Shown here: one piece after another, positions 50,501 through 62,500 of the stretch
How positions within the stretch are numbered: the first letter of the stretch is position 1
How the letters are laid out: each line of letters starts with the position of its first letter
The notes under the pieces: model-generated
Seen by the model: only the letters and a program-made list of their open reading frames with translations
The model's database searches: none
Told to the model about the DNA's origin: nothing
Assembly (NCBI GenBank): GCA_024349245.1
Contig: JALDNG010000081.1
Location: forward strand, 882,001-946,000
DNA: 64,000 nucleotides
Direction: 5' to 3'
DNA from: Neodontobutis hainanensis
Taxonomy: Eukaryota > Chordata > Actinopteri > Gobiiformes > Odontobutidae
Position numbers and translations under genes: made by a program

Positions 50501-53500
50501 AGCTTGAGGCGGCGATACATACTGCTCTGAACAGAGGCCACAGCTGGAGTCTGGGACAAATCTTCTGAGGGATAAAAGGGAAACAAAATACAGCTGAAGA
50601 TTAAAGATATATGGAAAGCCAGCTTTAAGGGTTACACACTTAGACTATCAAACACACACACACACACACAAACAATCGCACACAGAAACCCACAAATAGC
50701 ATGGATTTTCATCACCAACCCCATAAAGGTGTACATACAGTTCCATAACAATCTCTTTGTTGGTGTTAGATTGGGTAAATGGAAGAGAGCTGCATGAAAG
50801 GTTACAATGTGCCATATGTGTATTGTATGTATTCATTTACAGTTAAGTCTTCAAATTCTGCTCATCAAGGACTGTTAAATGGAAAGGGTCAAACAGCACA
50901 AACAACTGAAAATAATCAACAGAAAGCAATTCTGACAGTCACATTTGAGCTGGTATTGAGAAAACACATTTGACTTAATTATGTAAACTGCAAGGGCCAA
51001 GGCTCTGCAAACCTGAAATTCAATCTGCAAAACACTGTCTCACAAAGTGACAAGGTGAAACAAAATCCAAGAGTCAACCAGTATTAGAAATAGCTTGAAA
51101 AAGAGTTTTTGAATTAAAAAGCTCACAAAAATACTGGCCAGGGAAACCTAGATTTATTTACCACTAGATGGAGTCATGTGCTACTGCAGTGTTTCTTCAG
51201 TCCGACAAAAAACGTCTCACACAAGCCTTTGCCCCAGACCCTAAAAGAACGTCTTGTCATTGATTTAAAAGTTAAAGCTCTTCTTTGTCTTGGTAAAGTC
51301 AATGGCAGATAGCCATAACAATAGCTTTATTTCTATTCAAATAGATTATGTTTCTACACACCAAGGATTGCTCCAGTGTGTATATTTACATTTGTAAAGC
51401 CCAGTATCAGTGATTACATCTTGCCTGACAATAGTCTACAATCAGCCTAATTGACTGTTAGTGCAGAATAACATTACTGCTGCTGTAAATGCTGATTGTT
51501 GATTATGTTGGCGCTAAAACTCTTGCTTCATTAAGGCTTTCAACTTCTTCAAACATGGTCTTCGAGCCTTTTGCAAATATTTTGGAAATACAAACTTGGC
51601 TGTTCAAATACAGTGGCAGGGAGCAAATAATTTAATCTCTGGGGAAGCTGGTTATTTTTGAGTGACTTTGGAGGTTTGCTCTCCTCTGTGCTTTGTCTAG
51701 TTTGCAGCAGGCTTTATCTCTGCTGCTTTGTTATCTCTTGAGACCTGATGGAGAAAAATAGATATTTTTTGAGTCTGCCACAGTCTCTCTGCCATTTGCT
51801 GCTCTCACTTAGTTTTTGCTGTTCCTCGTTCCCACAGATGTTTTCACTGTGCCTTAGGTTTTGATCACTGTTTCATTGCTTTGTATTACACAAGTTCAGA
51901 ACAAGGGCACATCAACAAACAAATTTGTTTAACTTGCTACTACAGTCTGTAATTTAGGATTAGACAGAAAAAACTTATCTTAAATAGTATTTTATATATG
52001 TCAACGAGGCCTGGGAAAGTTATTTTTACCAGTTTGCAATGCAGTGTGGCTATAAAGTGCTGGCCTTTGTATCTAGTAAAAGGTAATAGGTGAAAGAGCT
52101 ATAGAAAACGCTACAATGAAAAGACCTGACAAAAATGTGCGAGGTAAAATCAAGGCCAAAAAGCACATGGCACACCTACTAAACCATCACATTCAGTAAA
52201 GATCAATGAAACAGAACTCCACATCTCAAAACAACACTAAGGGTTTGTTGGTTTTAATAAAAGATCTCCAATTAACAATAAAATTGACCTTTGATATTAC
52301 TCCCATTTACTGTTGTCACGCCTCTTAATCAAACGGAAGCCTTTTCCAGAGCCTTCTCACTTTCTCACTGTCACTCAATCACAGCCCATTAATGTCTTTA
52401 AACTCACGCTGCCCTGGCGCTGTGCTATCGGCATCCATAAATCTACTCTGCTGCATTGTGAGTGCCATGCCCCGAGGACCAGGCTTCCAAACAGGACCAT
52501 TTTATCTCTCTGCAGAGCCCCTACTCAGCCCTATTTACAAACACTGCATCTAAGGGCTCTCAGGCTGGACGTCCACCTGCAAGATGCAAGGGCTCCCGCG
52601 GGGCACGTAAAAGCTGGGGTGAATATTCGGCGGCAGAGCAAGCATATTGTTGTGCGTGTCTCTTTTGAGCAGCGTGCATTTAACCGTGTTCATTTAAGAG
52701 TATGACCAAGGATAATTTAAGCCACAGACATCACAGAAATGGAGAATAAATAACAATCAGGAGTGAACTTAACTGTTTTATCAAAAGATTTCAACAAATG
52801 CTTTTCTTGTAGACAGATACAAATGAAGTAATAATGTGTCTGGCCCAGATTTAAAGATGAAGGCTACAATATAATCTGATTTTGCAGCAAAAAAATAAAA
52901 TAACATGGCTCTCCTTGCACTCAATATGTTGCAGGAAAGAAGAGGCTTTTTAATAAAATGTACAAAATTTCTTCTTCAAGTGTGACCCTGAAATGGTAAT
53001 AGTCAACTGGTAGGCTGCAGAAGAGCTGTGGTGAGCTACTGTACTCGACACCATTATCCTGTAAATCAATCATCTGCCTTTTGACAATAACCTCATAAAA
53101 CCAATCACTTAGAATAAAGTTAGCAGTAACTTATGAGGAAGGATCGTTTTTGGGGGAAACTTTTTGCTTGTTCAGGATGTTCTTATCAATCTCCTTGTAA
53201 TATGACTAAGGAAGGTCTTTCCCTCTTACTGCTTCCAGGACATCCACACTTCACTGGTACATGTGCAGACGCTAACCAGTGTTATTCACCGCTGAGGTTT
53301 ATAAGGGTTTGGCACGTTGGTGTAAAGTTTCTAAATGTAATGTAATACTACATATCTGCCATGGTTACACTGTAAAGGCCATTACACTGTATCATTAAAA
53401 CAGTATTTTCATGTAGTGTTGCTTCTGTGTTCATTACCTTTTGTTCAGCATGTCCCACTGTGTCTCCTAATGACCGTGCCGTATCTTTTATCTCAGGTCA

Positions 53501-56500
53501 GAAGAGCAACGCAGATGTTACAGGATTCACTCTGAACTTATTAACTCAATAATCCTGTCAGCGAGTCCAGCGCGGTGGCTGAAATGGCACACCCTCTGAA
53601 CAACATGGTGCTGGTCATTAAAAGGCGATGTGACAGAACATCGCTGCGGTTTATCAGCTCCATTCAAGCGCTAAAGATGAGGGACAAGCATGACACCTAA
53701 ATTGGAAGTCTATGTTTTATTTATAAAGAACGATAATTACTTTTAATAACAATGTCCAGACTTTGAGCCCTTTGCACGTTTCTGTTGGTTGCCTGGCAAC
53801 ACCACCTTAGAGGCTCAGGAAATCAGTCTGGTATGTAATTTTGTTTAGACCTTTTTAAAATGTCTTTGTTATTTTTAAATATAGTTTGTCTTGTTTATAC
53901 AAAAAAGATTTGAAACACAAACTATTTCTAATTGAGATGTGCTCGATACAGTTTCTAGACAAAAATAACTACAGCTAATAAAGTCAATCCCCTTTTACCT
54001 TTTTCCTTGAAGGCCTAATTAGTCCTAGAGTTTATACATCAAGTACTAAAATCTACCACATTTAAACTTGATTATGTGCAAAAAGGAACATTTATTTGAT
54101 ATTGTGTGACATGTGTTGTTGATATCTGCCATCTCTTTGAGTCAGATGGTCCTGAGCAAAGCGCGTGGCTGTTGTCAATCAGTGTCAAATCAGCTGGAGG
54201 TAAAAGGAGGACAGTGCAGCACACCAGTGTCCGGAGGGTCGTTGTCAGATCAATCCTGTTGTGTCAGTTCAATAGCAACTTTTTTTGGTTGTAGCCTTTC
54301 TTCAATTTTAAAACTCTAGCTTCTTGTTCCTTTTTTTAAATAGTCTTGATGTTTTTAGATTAAACAATTGAACTAGCACTAATTTGGTGCATCCCTTATT
54401 AGGATTCAAACCAATTGTAAAAGTAATTATTTAATTTAATAGTTTACACTGTATATTAATTGATTGATTTCTTCACCAAATATTAAAAAAAAAAAACATC
54501 ATATAACCTCAATATCTGTATATGATGTGCATGTTTAATTTCAGAAAATGACAATAGCCACTTAGACAAAATGCTATAATGTATAGCTGCAGTATATCTG
54601 TGGTTCCAAATAGATAATTCTTCAGGTAAAAAAAAGTAGTTGACCCATTTGTCAAGATAATTTTGTATCCATAAACATTGGAGAGCCTTAATTGTTAATC
54701 CTAAGACCACACTGGTTACTCCCTCACCTTCCTGAATGACAGTGTTGGTCTCTTGTGCCTGCGGAGGTCCACAGCCTACTCGTGTGCAGGCGCTGAGGTG
54801 AAAGCGGTACAGGCTCCCCTCCTTCAAGCCCTGAAGCTGCCACTGGGTGGTGTCAGTCCCGGGAATGTTCATCTCCTGGGAATCCACCACCTCCAGTGTG
54901 GTCTCATTAACTATGAAGGAAGGAGAAAGATGTCATGTCAGTTCAGGTGGCGTGAGTGAGCCTCTCGACAGATAGATGCTGAAAAAGACATCACGGCCGG
55001 TTCATGATGTATAGGACGCTGGCGTAATAAGGGTCAGAGGATGTGGGAGGGGGAAGATGAAGAGTAGTCAGGCTAGTTCAAGCTGAAAGTGAATGTTGCA
55101 GATACGTGTGGTGACAGGTGAGCTGAGGAGGAATACATTATGAAGAAAGGCGAGATTAAAGGAGTAGACAGGAAGCTCAGGTGGGAGAGAGTAAACAAGT
55201 AGCAAATGATGAGAAGTAGTGAAGGAGGAGATACGAGGGAGAGAAATGTAAGGAAATTATGAAAGAAAAAAGCTAAAAATTAATATATTGAGCCTGCGGA
55301 GTTCTGGAGACAGATAGAAAAATGGTGACTAGACAAAAAAAGAAAATGTAACATAACAGAACATAGCTGAAGATTTGAAGAGTTGCAGTCACGAGCACGA
55401 TCGCCCAACATGCATTATAGATCAAAGTGCAGTATGTGTGCAGACAGTAGCAAGCAACCACCTCCCTCATTGAGATCATGCTTAGCCAACATTAACAGGA
55501 AGGTAAGTGCTGAATGTGTGCCAAGACCATTGAGGAAAATTGATGTTATATGCCACACAGAAGCTATTTCAAATGTCTGTGAGCTGTGGGATTATTTAGT
55601 GAGTAATTATCCAACACTTAAATAACTTAATAAATGTGCAGACCTGGTATTTGGTCTGAGGGCATTTTTTAAAGGTTTTCTCTACAAATGAAACATTTAT
55701 TACTTCTACACTTTCTTTAATAATTGCTAACAAACTGGCCATATGTTTGCCCTGGACCTGTATCAATCAGCCCATGGACTATTTAAGGTCCTGGTACGGA
55801 TCTAGTCTCAGTCATGATGTGTCCCGAATTACTCTGTAGTTCATAAATTTAAAGAGAAGCCCTATATAGAGTGACTCAATTATCGTATTTTCTGGACCCA
55901 TTAAATACATGGCACTGGGGTATTTTTTTACAAAAAAAAATCTGCCTAAAATCCACAACATCCATTTTGCTGATAGTGGACTTCTGTAATAAACTCTGGC
56001 AAGACTTAATGAAATATACATAATTATCAAGCACATGTGTTATATTTAACATATCTTGTCACATAAACATTAAACTGGCCAACTTTACGGCTATAGGACG
56101 ACCAGTCTACCACCTGAGAGAGGAAAGCTGTCAAATATTCAATAATACTAATGTAAACACGTGTTAGTGACTTCACATCATAATGAACTGACAAGTTAAT
56201 ATTTGCACCAGGGGGTCACATTTATTTCTGAACTTGTGTCATATCGCATTGTTATCCGGCAACTCCCCAAGCATTATTATGGACTATTTTAACAGTCTTT
56301 CTGATGCACTGTGGGAAACCTTTGAGTGAACTACATTTCAGTCACTAGAAATTTGACCACCACTAAATAATGCTGCAATCACTGTATAGTGCACTTGGTC
56401 TCAGTAAAGCCTCTTTTAGACATGCCCTCTAAAAGGATGTCAGGACTTCTTCAGACCTTTATGTTAAAAAAATTCCCACAAGTTTGGCAATTCTGCACAA

Positions 56501-59500
56501 CACGCATTTATATATGTCAGGAGAATGTCTGGATGGCTTAAAGGAGCTGCAGGGGGTTGGTCGAGTGGGAGGGAAATCTGAATGTTTCATACACAAAGCC
56601 GAAGGAGCTGACTCGTTCACAACGGAGGTGGATAGTGTGTATAATTTACGGTATTTAAACATATGTGCATCATATACAAACGGGATGTATGCTATGTACA
56701 CTTTACTTCCAGAGTCAGTTAGACAAACAGCACTAACAATAAGACAACAACACACCCACGCTTGGCTCTCCTTCAGAGGTTCTGTTGTTCATACATGACA
56801 ACTGTGTACATTCAGCCAGAGTCAGTAGTGGATGGAGGATAGTTCATGTACATTACGCTCGTAATGTTAACCAATCAAAAATTTACTTCTTTGTATAGGA
56901 AATGGGTTAGTCGCTGCTGGCCAGGCTACCTGTTTCCACTAGCACTAATGACACGCACAATATCCCCCCCCTCTCTCTTCCACCCATCAGGCCAAGACCC
57001 TCTTGCAAAAGAGATTTTTTTATCTCAGTGGGACTTTCCTGGATAAATAAAGGTACAATGCTAGGTCAATGCTATTCAATGCTATACATGTAATACAAGG
57101 ACGCTCCAGGAATTCAGTGGTTTGTGTGGGTTTCATATATGTTCAAAACCTGACATCCAATATGTGAATAAGCAAAAGCAGAAGGGGACAGTGTGTGTTG
57201 AAGTCTCTGTGGGCACTGGTGGGGGCGGCAAAGGGCTGTCTCTCCCATCACATTTCACACAAAAGATTTTACAAATGTCAACCAACAAGAGTGTAGCCTT
57301 TGAAAACAGAGCAAATCTAATAAAAGCCCCTCACTCACTTCTTCACCCTGCGTGTTCTCAAACATAAAGGTGGCATGTTTTACAAGGAGGAATGCTTGTG
57401 AGTGATAAATGCCAGGGAAATTGAAGAAAAGACGCAATTGAGTGAGATAGTCCTATTAGAGCAGAACCCAGAGTCCAAGAGGGAAAAATAGATAAGATAC
57501 ACAGAAGAAACTGTCAAAATGCAGCCCAAAGCAGCCTGCACAAATTGGGCTGCTGCAGACTGGGCAGAGATATGTGTTCAGAATCAAACAGTGCCACCTA
57601 GTGCTTCAGAGGAAAACAGAACAGATGGACTGAGGACAGAGAACGGGAAGTACAGACGAAACACCCCGTCGACTTACAGCTAAAGTGTAACCTCCATCAA
57701 TACTGTTACACTACTTTAACCAGATATTATCTCACGCGTCCTCCACTGACACTAGAATGTGGAAAAACACAGCAGTTGTGTTAGGAGCTAATTGGAGTTG
57801 AACATTGTAATGCGACCTACTGAGGTAATACTGCAGAAGGTAGCCAGTGAGGATGCCTTTTGTCTCTGATGGTGGGCCCCAAACCAACAAGAGGGAGTCT
57901 CTTTGAGTGTTGGAAGTGGTCAGGATGGGCACCTGTTCAGGAACTGTAAAAAAGATATAGATTTAACATCTTCATATCATCCTAATAAATAATTCATGCA
58001 ATAAATTTGTTTTTCTCTGTATGTGAAGCAACACTAAAGTAGTCCATCTTGAAAACAGTATTTGACAAATAATGCAATATTTGTCATTTACAGGGTTATT
58101 GTCAGAATGTGCTGTAATGATGACAGTGATTTTCTAGCATTTATTAAGTGTATTTTTTACATTAGTGTTTCTCAGAATAATGTAATGTCAAATAATGTCA
58201 TATCCCCACATATTTTCTTCTGACTTCTGAGTGCACGGTCCTTTGTGTGAACATAGCAATATTAGCACATTTAATGGCTGTTTTCCATTCTCTTGTAGTT
58301 TCACCTTTTCTGCATTTTCAGACCTGTGGATGTCATTAAACATTTTCAGGGTCTTTAATGGAAGAAGGGTTTTGACACTAGCTATCAGTTCAACTTCTTA
58401 CACACACGAAGAGAGAGACAGTGCGGTCTCTTATAACAAATGCAAAGTGAAAGTGGTATTGTCTGTGTGAACCGCACTCACCTCCCTCGGGAGTGGTAAA
58501 AGTGACCGGGTCACTTTTTGGCCCATTGCCCTTCTTATTGAACACATTTACGGTGAGAATGTACTCAGAAAACGGTTTGAGACCCGGCACAAATGCTTGA
58601 TTCCTCTTCCCAGGAAAGGACAGAGACTTGCGTTCGTCTAAAAGCTTGTTGGGATTTAACAGGCTCCGTTTTCTCAACCAGTGAACCTGTGGGAGTAAAG
58701 TGGGAGAGAGGTAAGACTGAGCAGACAGTGAAGAGAGAAGGAGAGTCAGGTGGTGCAGAGGAATTCGACAGAGCAGTATTCCTCTCTGTAATGAGGCACA
58801 TGTCAAAGGCCAGGCTTAACATATGAACTGTGAAGGCCAGTTTCTTTCAATTAGAAACTCAGTTACTTAGAAACTACAGTATTCTACTAAGTAGCTAGTG
58901 ACAGCACAGTGCATCACCAAATCAGACTATTTGAATAAATCAATTAAAAATACATTTTAAATCAAATTTTAATTCATAAAGCTTATACTAACGTCTTTAG
59001 TCAGAATGTTTACCTGAATCAGATTGTTGAATACAAAACATGGGACTGTGCACAAAATGTTTGATCTTTCTTTGGATAAATAATTGGACTCTTGAGTTGG
59101 AGACCAGACAAGGCTTTAACCAGTATTTTGGTTCTTTTCAAAAGTTAGGAATAAGTATTATTCTTTTAACTATAAACAGTTAAGTTTATTGGAACAATAG
59201 TGATTTAAATAAAAAAATATATAAATAAAAGCTCATGCAGCAGCCTGAATAAGAACATGGGAAGGCAACAAGAATTAAAGTACCACGCTATACACTCTAT
59301 GTACAATGCTAATGTTATAAACCCTTTAAGAAATAACACTGACCAAACACTTATAAAGGAAAAGCTCTTGGTCATAAAATATAAGTATGATATTTCTGAA
59401 AAAACCTGAGATGAACTTCAAAAGAGCTTTTATTTACTTCTAATATAGCATATTATTTAGTTTTCAACAGAGACTTGCTTTTGTTCTGTTTTTTTTTAGT

Positions 59501-62500
59501 TTGAAAGCTAGAGTTTCCTGACCCTGTCAAGTCCGGAAAGTGTTTTTAGGACAATAATTACTCACAGAGTAGCCGCCTAGATCCCCTCTCACTGTGGCAG
59601 CTGGAACCGGGGTCCAGTTAACTCTCAAAACAGTAGTGTTGATCACCTCCACCGCCACGTCCCGCGGAGCTGCCGTAGGAACTGAAGAACACACAGAGGA
59701 AGGTCAGGCTCAGGCGAAGGACGTACTGTGAACAAAACCAAAACTTTTCCACACAGACATCAAAGTTGTTGTTCCGGTATAAGACATGTGGTTTTCTAAC
59801 AAAATGCTTTAAAATTTGGTTCACTTTGTTTTTAAATAGATTTTTTATTTTACTTTGTACCACCTATAAAGCAACTAACCTAAGCAATACAGCACACGAG
59901 ACAACAAAATACTTTTTCATTAGCAGGGATAAAAAAAAAAAAAAAAAACATCAAAGCAAAACACGCTAAACAAGGCAGAATGAATTCAAAGCCAACACTA
60001 GAGAGGAAAGCACTCAGCCTCAGTAGGCCTACTCAAGCTGTGTCGTGATCTGTGAAAACTCCCACAGCGTTTAAGACACACAAGAGGAAACAGAGGCTAT
60101 GTGCCGCCTGCTGAATTGAACTGCGTTTTCTTTTGGGGGCTAACACTCACTTAGTACACACCTGCACAGGGTTAAAACAACAGAAAACATAGAAAAGAAG
60201 ACAGAACTTAACCTGAGACATTTTCCCGCAGACAATGCCAAAAAACCACTGAAAGCAGTAGGGGATGTAAAAACAAAATAGTCACATTATGTATTTTCAG
60301 TATGGTTATGCTGCTTTTACCTGCCACTGGGATAAGCTCTATCCTTTTTTTTTCTTCAAAGTCTTTAGTCACTCACAAAACTGAAAGAACATTTCTTTTT
60401 ACAAAATGATCACTTTTTTTTGCTGTTAGAGACTGGATTCACACTGTGTTATTTTGCTCTTCACGTAGATTTTCTTATAAAGTTACAGGTTAATCTACCA
60501 GATACCTGCTACTTTTTGGTCATTGGTGAAATAATAACGCTTGAGGTGAAGCCAGAAAACTTCTCGATTTGTCCAACACCACATAAATACAGCAAATTAC
60601 AAAAGCCCCCTTTTTTGTTTGCTCCTTGTTGCAGTGGCAGCATTAGGGGCAGTAACAGAGGAATGACCCAGATGAGACCGATCGAGATGGCTTGAGAATA
60701 AATGGGACAGGACAGTCATTAGAAGTTTGACAAAATACATTTTTGTTTATGAAAATTAGCCATGTGCCCTTTAGTTTCATTTCACCAAGCACTTTTTTAT
60801 TTAGTATTTACTGTTGGAAGTGTGCTCTATAAATAAAATTACCCTGTCTGTTTTTGCCCAACAGTGTAATAATTGGCCAGATTCTTTACAGGCTGTCTTC
60901 CTTGTCGAGCATAAATGGGGCACACATTGGTTGTAAAACTGTTACAGTAAGTGGCACAAAAGGAGCTTACGTTGTACAAAGAACAAAATATGTGTTGTGT
61001 TTGAATAAATGACAACCTACCGTCTTCTCCTGAGTAGCCTGTAATAACTTTCGGTTCAGGTCCCCACCCGTGGCTGTTCCTGCTCTGAATTTTGATCTCG
61101 TAGGGCACAAAAGTCGACGTATTCCTTACGACAAATGAGTGCCTTTTGACGAGGTGCTCCTTCCACGGGTCGTCCAGCCCCAGCCTCCTGTAGCTCACCT
61201 TGTACTCCAGGCCTGGGCCATTGTGTTCGATGGGCTGCAGCGGCTGTGACAGGACCATGAATCAATGACTTACATACATTTTACAGCTGCAAGCATACTG
61301 TACAGAATGGAAAATGAAAAAAATAAAAATGGTTCACTTACCGCCCAGCTTATTTCCATTTGATGAGGAAGGTGGCCTTGAATTTTGATGTTCTCTGGGT
61401 TTCTGTCAGGCACTTTAGAGAGATTTTAAACATTTAAGTGTTTATGTTGCCTGCACTCTAATAAATAAATTGACTTTGGTTAGAGTGGCTTATGTAACAC
61501 ATTTACTTGCTGGATTAACTTTAGTTTTCTTTCACTTTGACCGGAGACTTTAGGTGTTTCTGAAGTAGTACAGCTTGAAGGTTCAAATAGGTTTTCACAG
61601 CTTGTGATGCAAATATTTAAAAGTCAAGGTTAAGCATTGACATGTGTTGCTGCTGATACTGTAGGATTTAAAGGGCTTCAAAGACCCCAAACTATCTTCA
61701 CCCCCCACTGCCTCAGAGTCCTGTGGCTACAGACCGGCCTCTTCTTTTTGTGCATTTCAAAAGAATAGTTAAAAGTTTGCATAAAAAACCGACAGATAAG
61801 CCCAGGATGGAAATATAATAAACTTGAGCGCGTCCTACCAGCAGGAGGGGTTTTGTGTCTCTCTGTGGGCTCACTCGGGGGTCCGGGTCCGACCGCATTA
61901 ACAGCGTACACCCTGAACTGGTAGTTGAGGTGTCCATGTAGTATCAGCTCGGTAACCGTTGCCTGGTTACCGGGGACTTTCTGCAGCTCCTTCCACCTCC
62001 CGGGCTCCCACTGGCTTTCCTCATACTCCACTACGAATTCTGCACTCATTCACGATAAGAACGCACGTTTAGGTTTTATATTTATATTTTATTTACTTAC
62101 ACTTACAAAACAGAGAAAGGCAGGGCTAACAACAGCATAATATGTCCCTACACATTAGGCTGTTTATGTAATGTTAATGAAGTCAATTTTGTTTGTTTCG
62201 TTTTTGATTAAAACATACAGGAATAAAGACAAAAAATACAATTTGTCATAGTATATTACAGTAAGGTTATTTAAAGATAGATTATAATTTGGTACATACT
62301 TTACAAGAACTAAATGGACATGTGTAAGTTACAAATATCGTACACATTAGGAAAGAGGAAACTTCTATTCGGTGTCTAAGCTGATAATTTAGCATTTACA
62401 ATTTCTCAGAAGTGGTTTTAATGGTTGAATTCAATAAATTCACACACCATACAATCGGCTGAAATGTTGCAGCTACATTTCACAGTGCATTAATTTCATG

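Larger units (their letters stand above)
49517..54727 (-). other. chl1: chl1 intron between FN4 and FN5 (5.2 kb)
   Basis: The largest intron visible. It holds two candidate frame-preserving mini-exons (50,523-50,564 and 49,919-49,981), a short CA run at 50,651-50,669, and otherwise unique AT-rich sequence. The stretches 52,310-52,700 and 53,490-53,700 are less AT-rich than their surroundings and lack repeats, but have no protein-like frame. Confidence 0.55.
54911..57820 (-). other. chl1: chl1 intron within FN4 (2.9 kb)
   Basis: Non-coding. It holds a degenerate SINE-head remnant (56,068-56,118) and a plus-oriented 3' tail of a non-LTR/SINE-type repeat (56,990-57,056). Its other open frames, for example 56,459-56,798 on both strands, have no domain content. 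Confidence 0.6.

Noticed and set aside
52313..52705. 130-codon plus-strand frame in the FN4-FN5 intron
   Set aside because: It is antisense to chl1 and has no recognisable domain. A second overlapping frame is equally open.
57732..57820. Read-through of the FN4 first exon to a stop, which could suggest a secreted short isoform
   Set aside because: The GTAGGT donor gives an exact family-consistent join, and the read-through residues lack FN3 character. Intron retention cannot be argued from sequence alone.
59566..59681. RGD triplet in FN3-3 as an integrin-binding site
   Set aside because: It falls in the ordinary V-R-G-D-L-G-G-Y turn of this domain, where relatives have similar residues. It is not the L1 Ig6 RGD.
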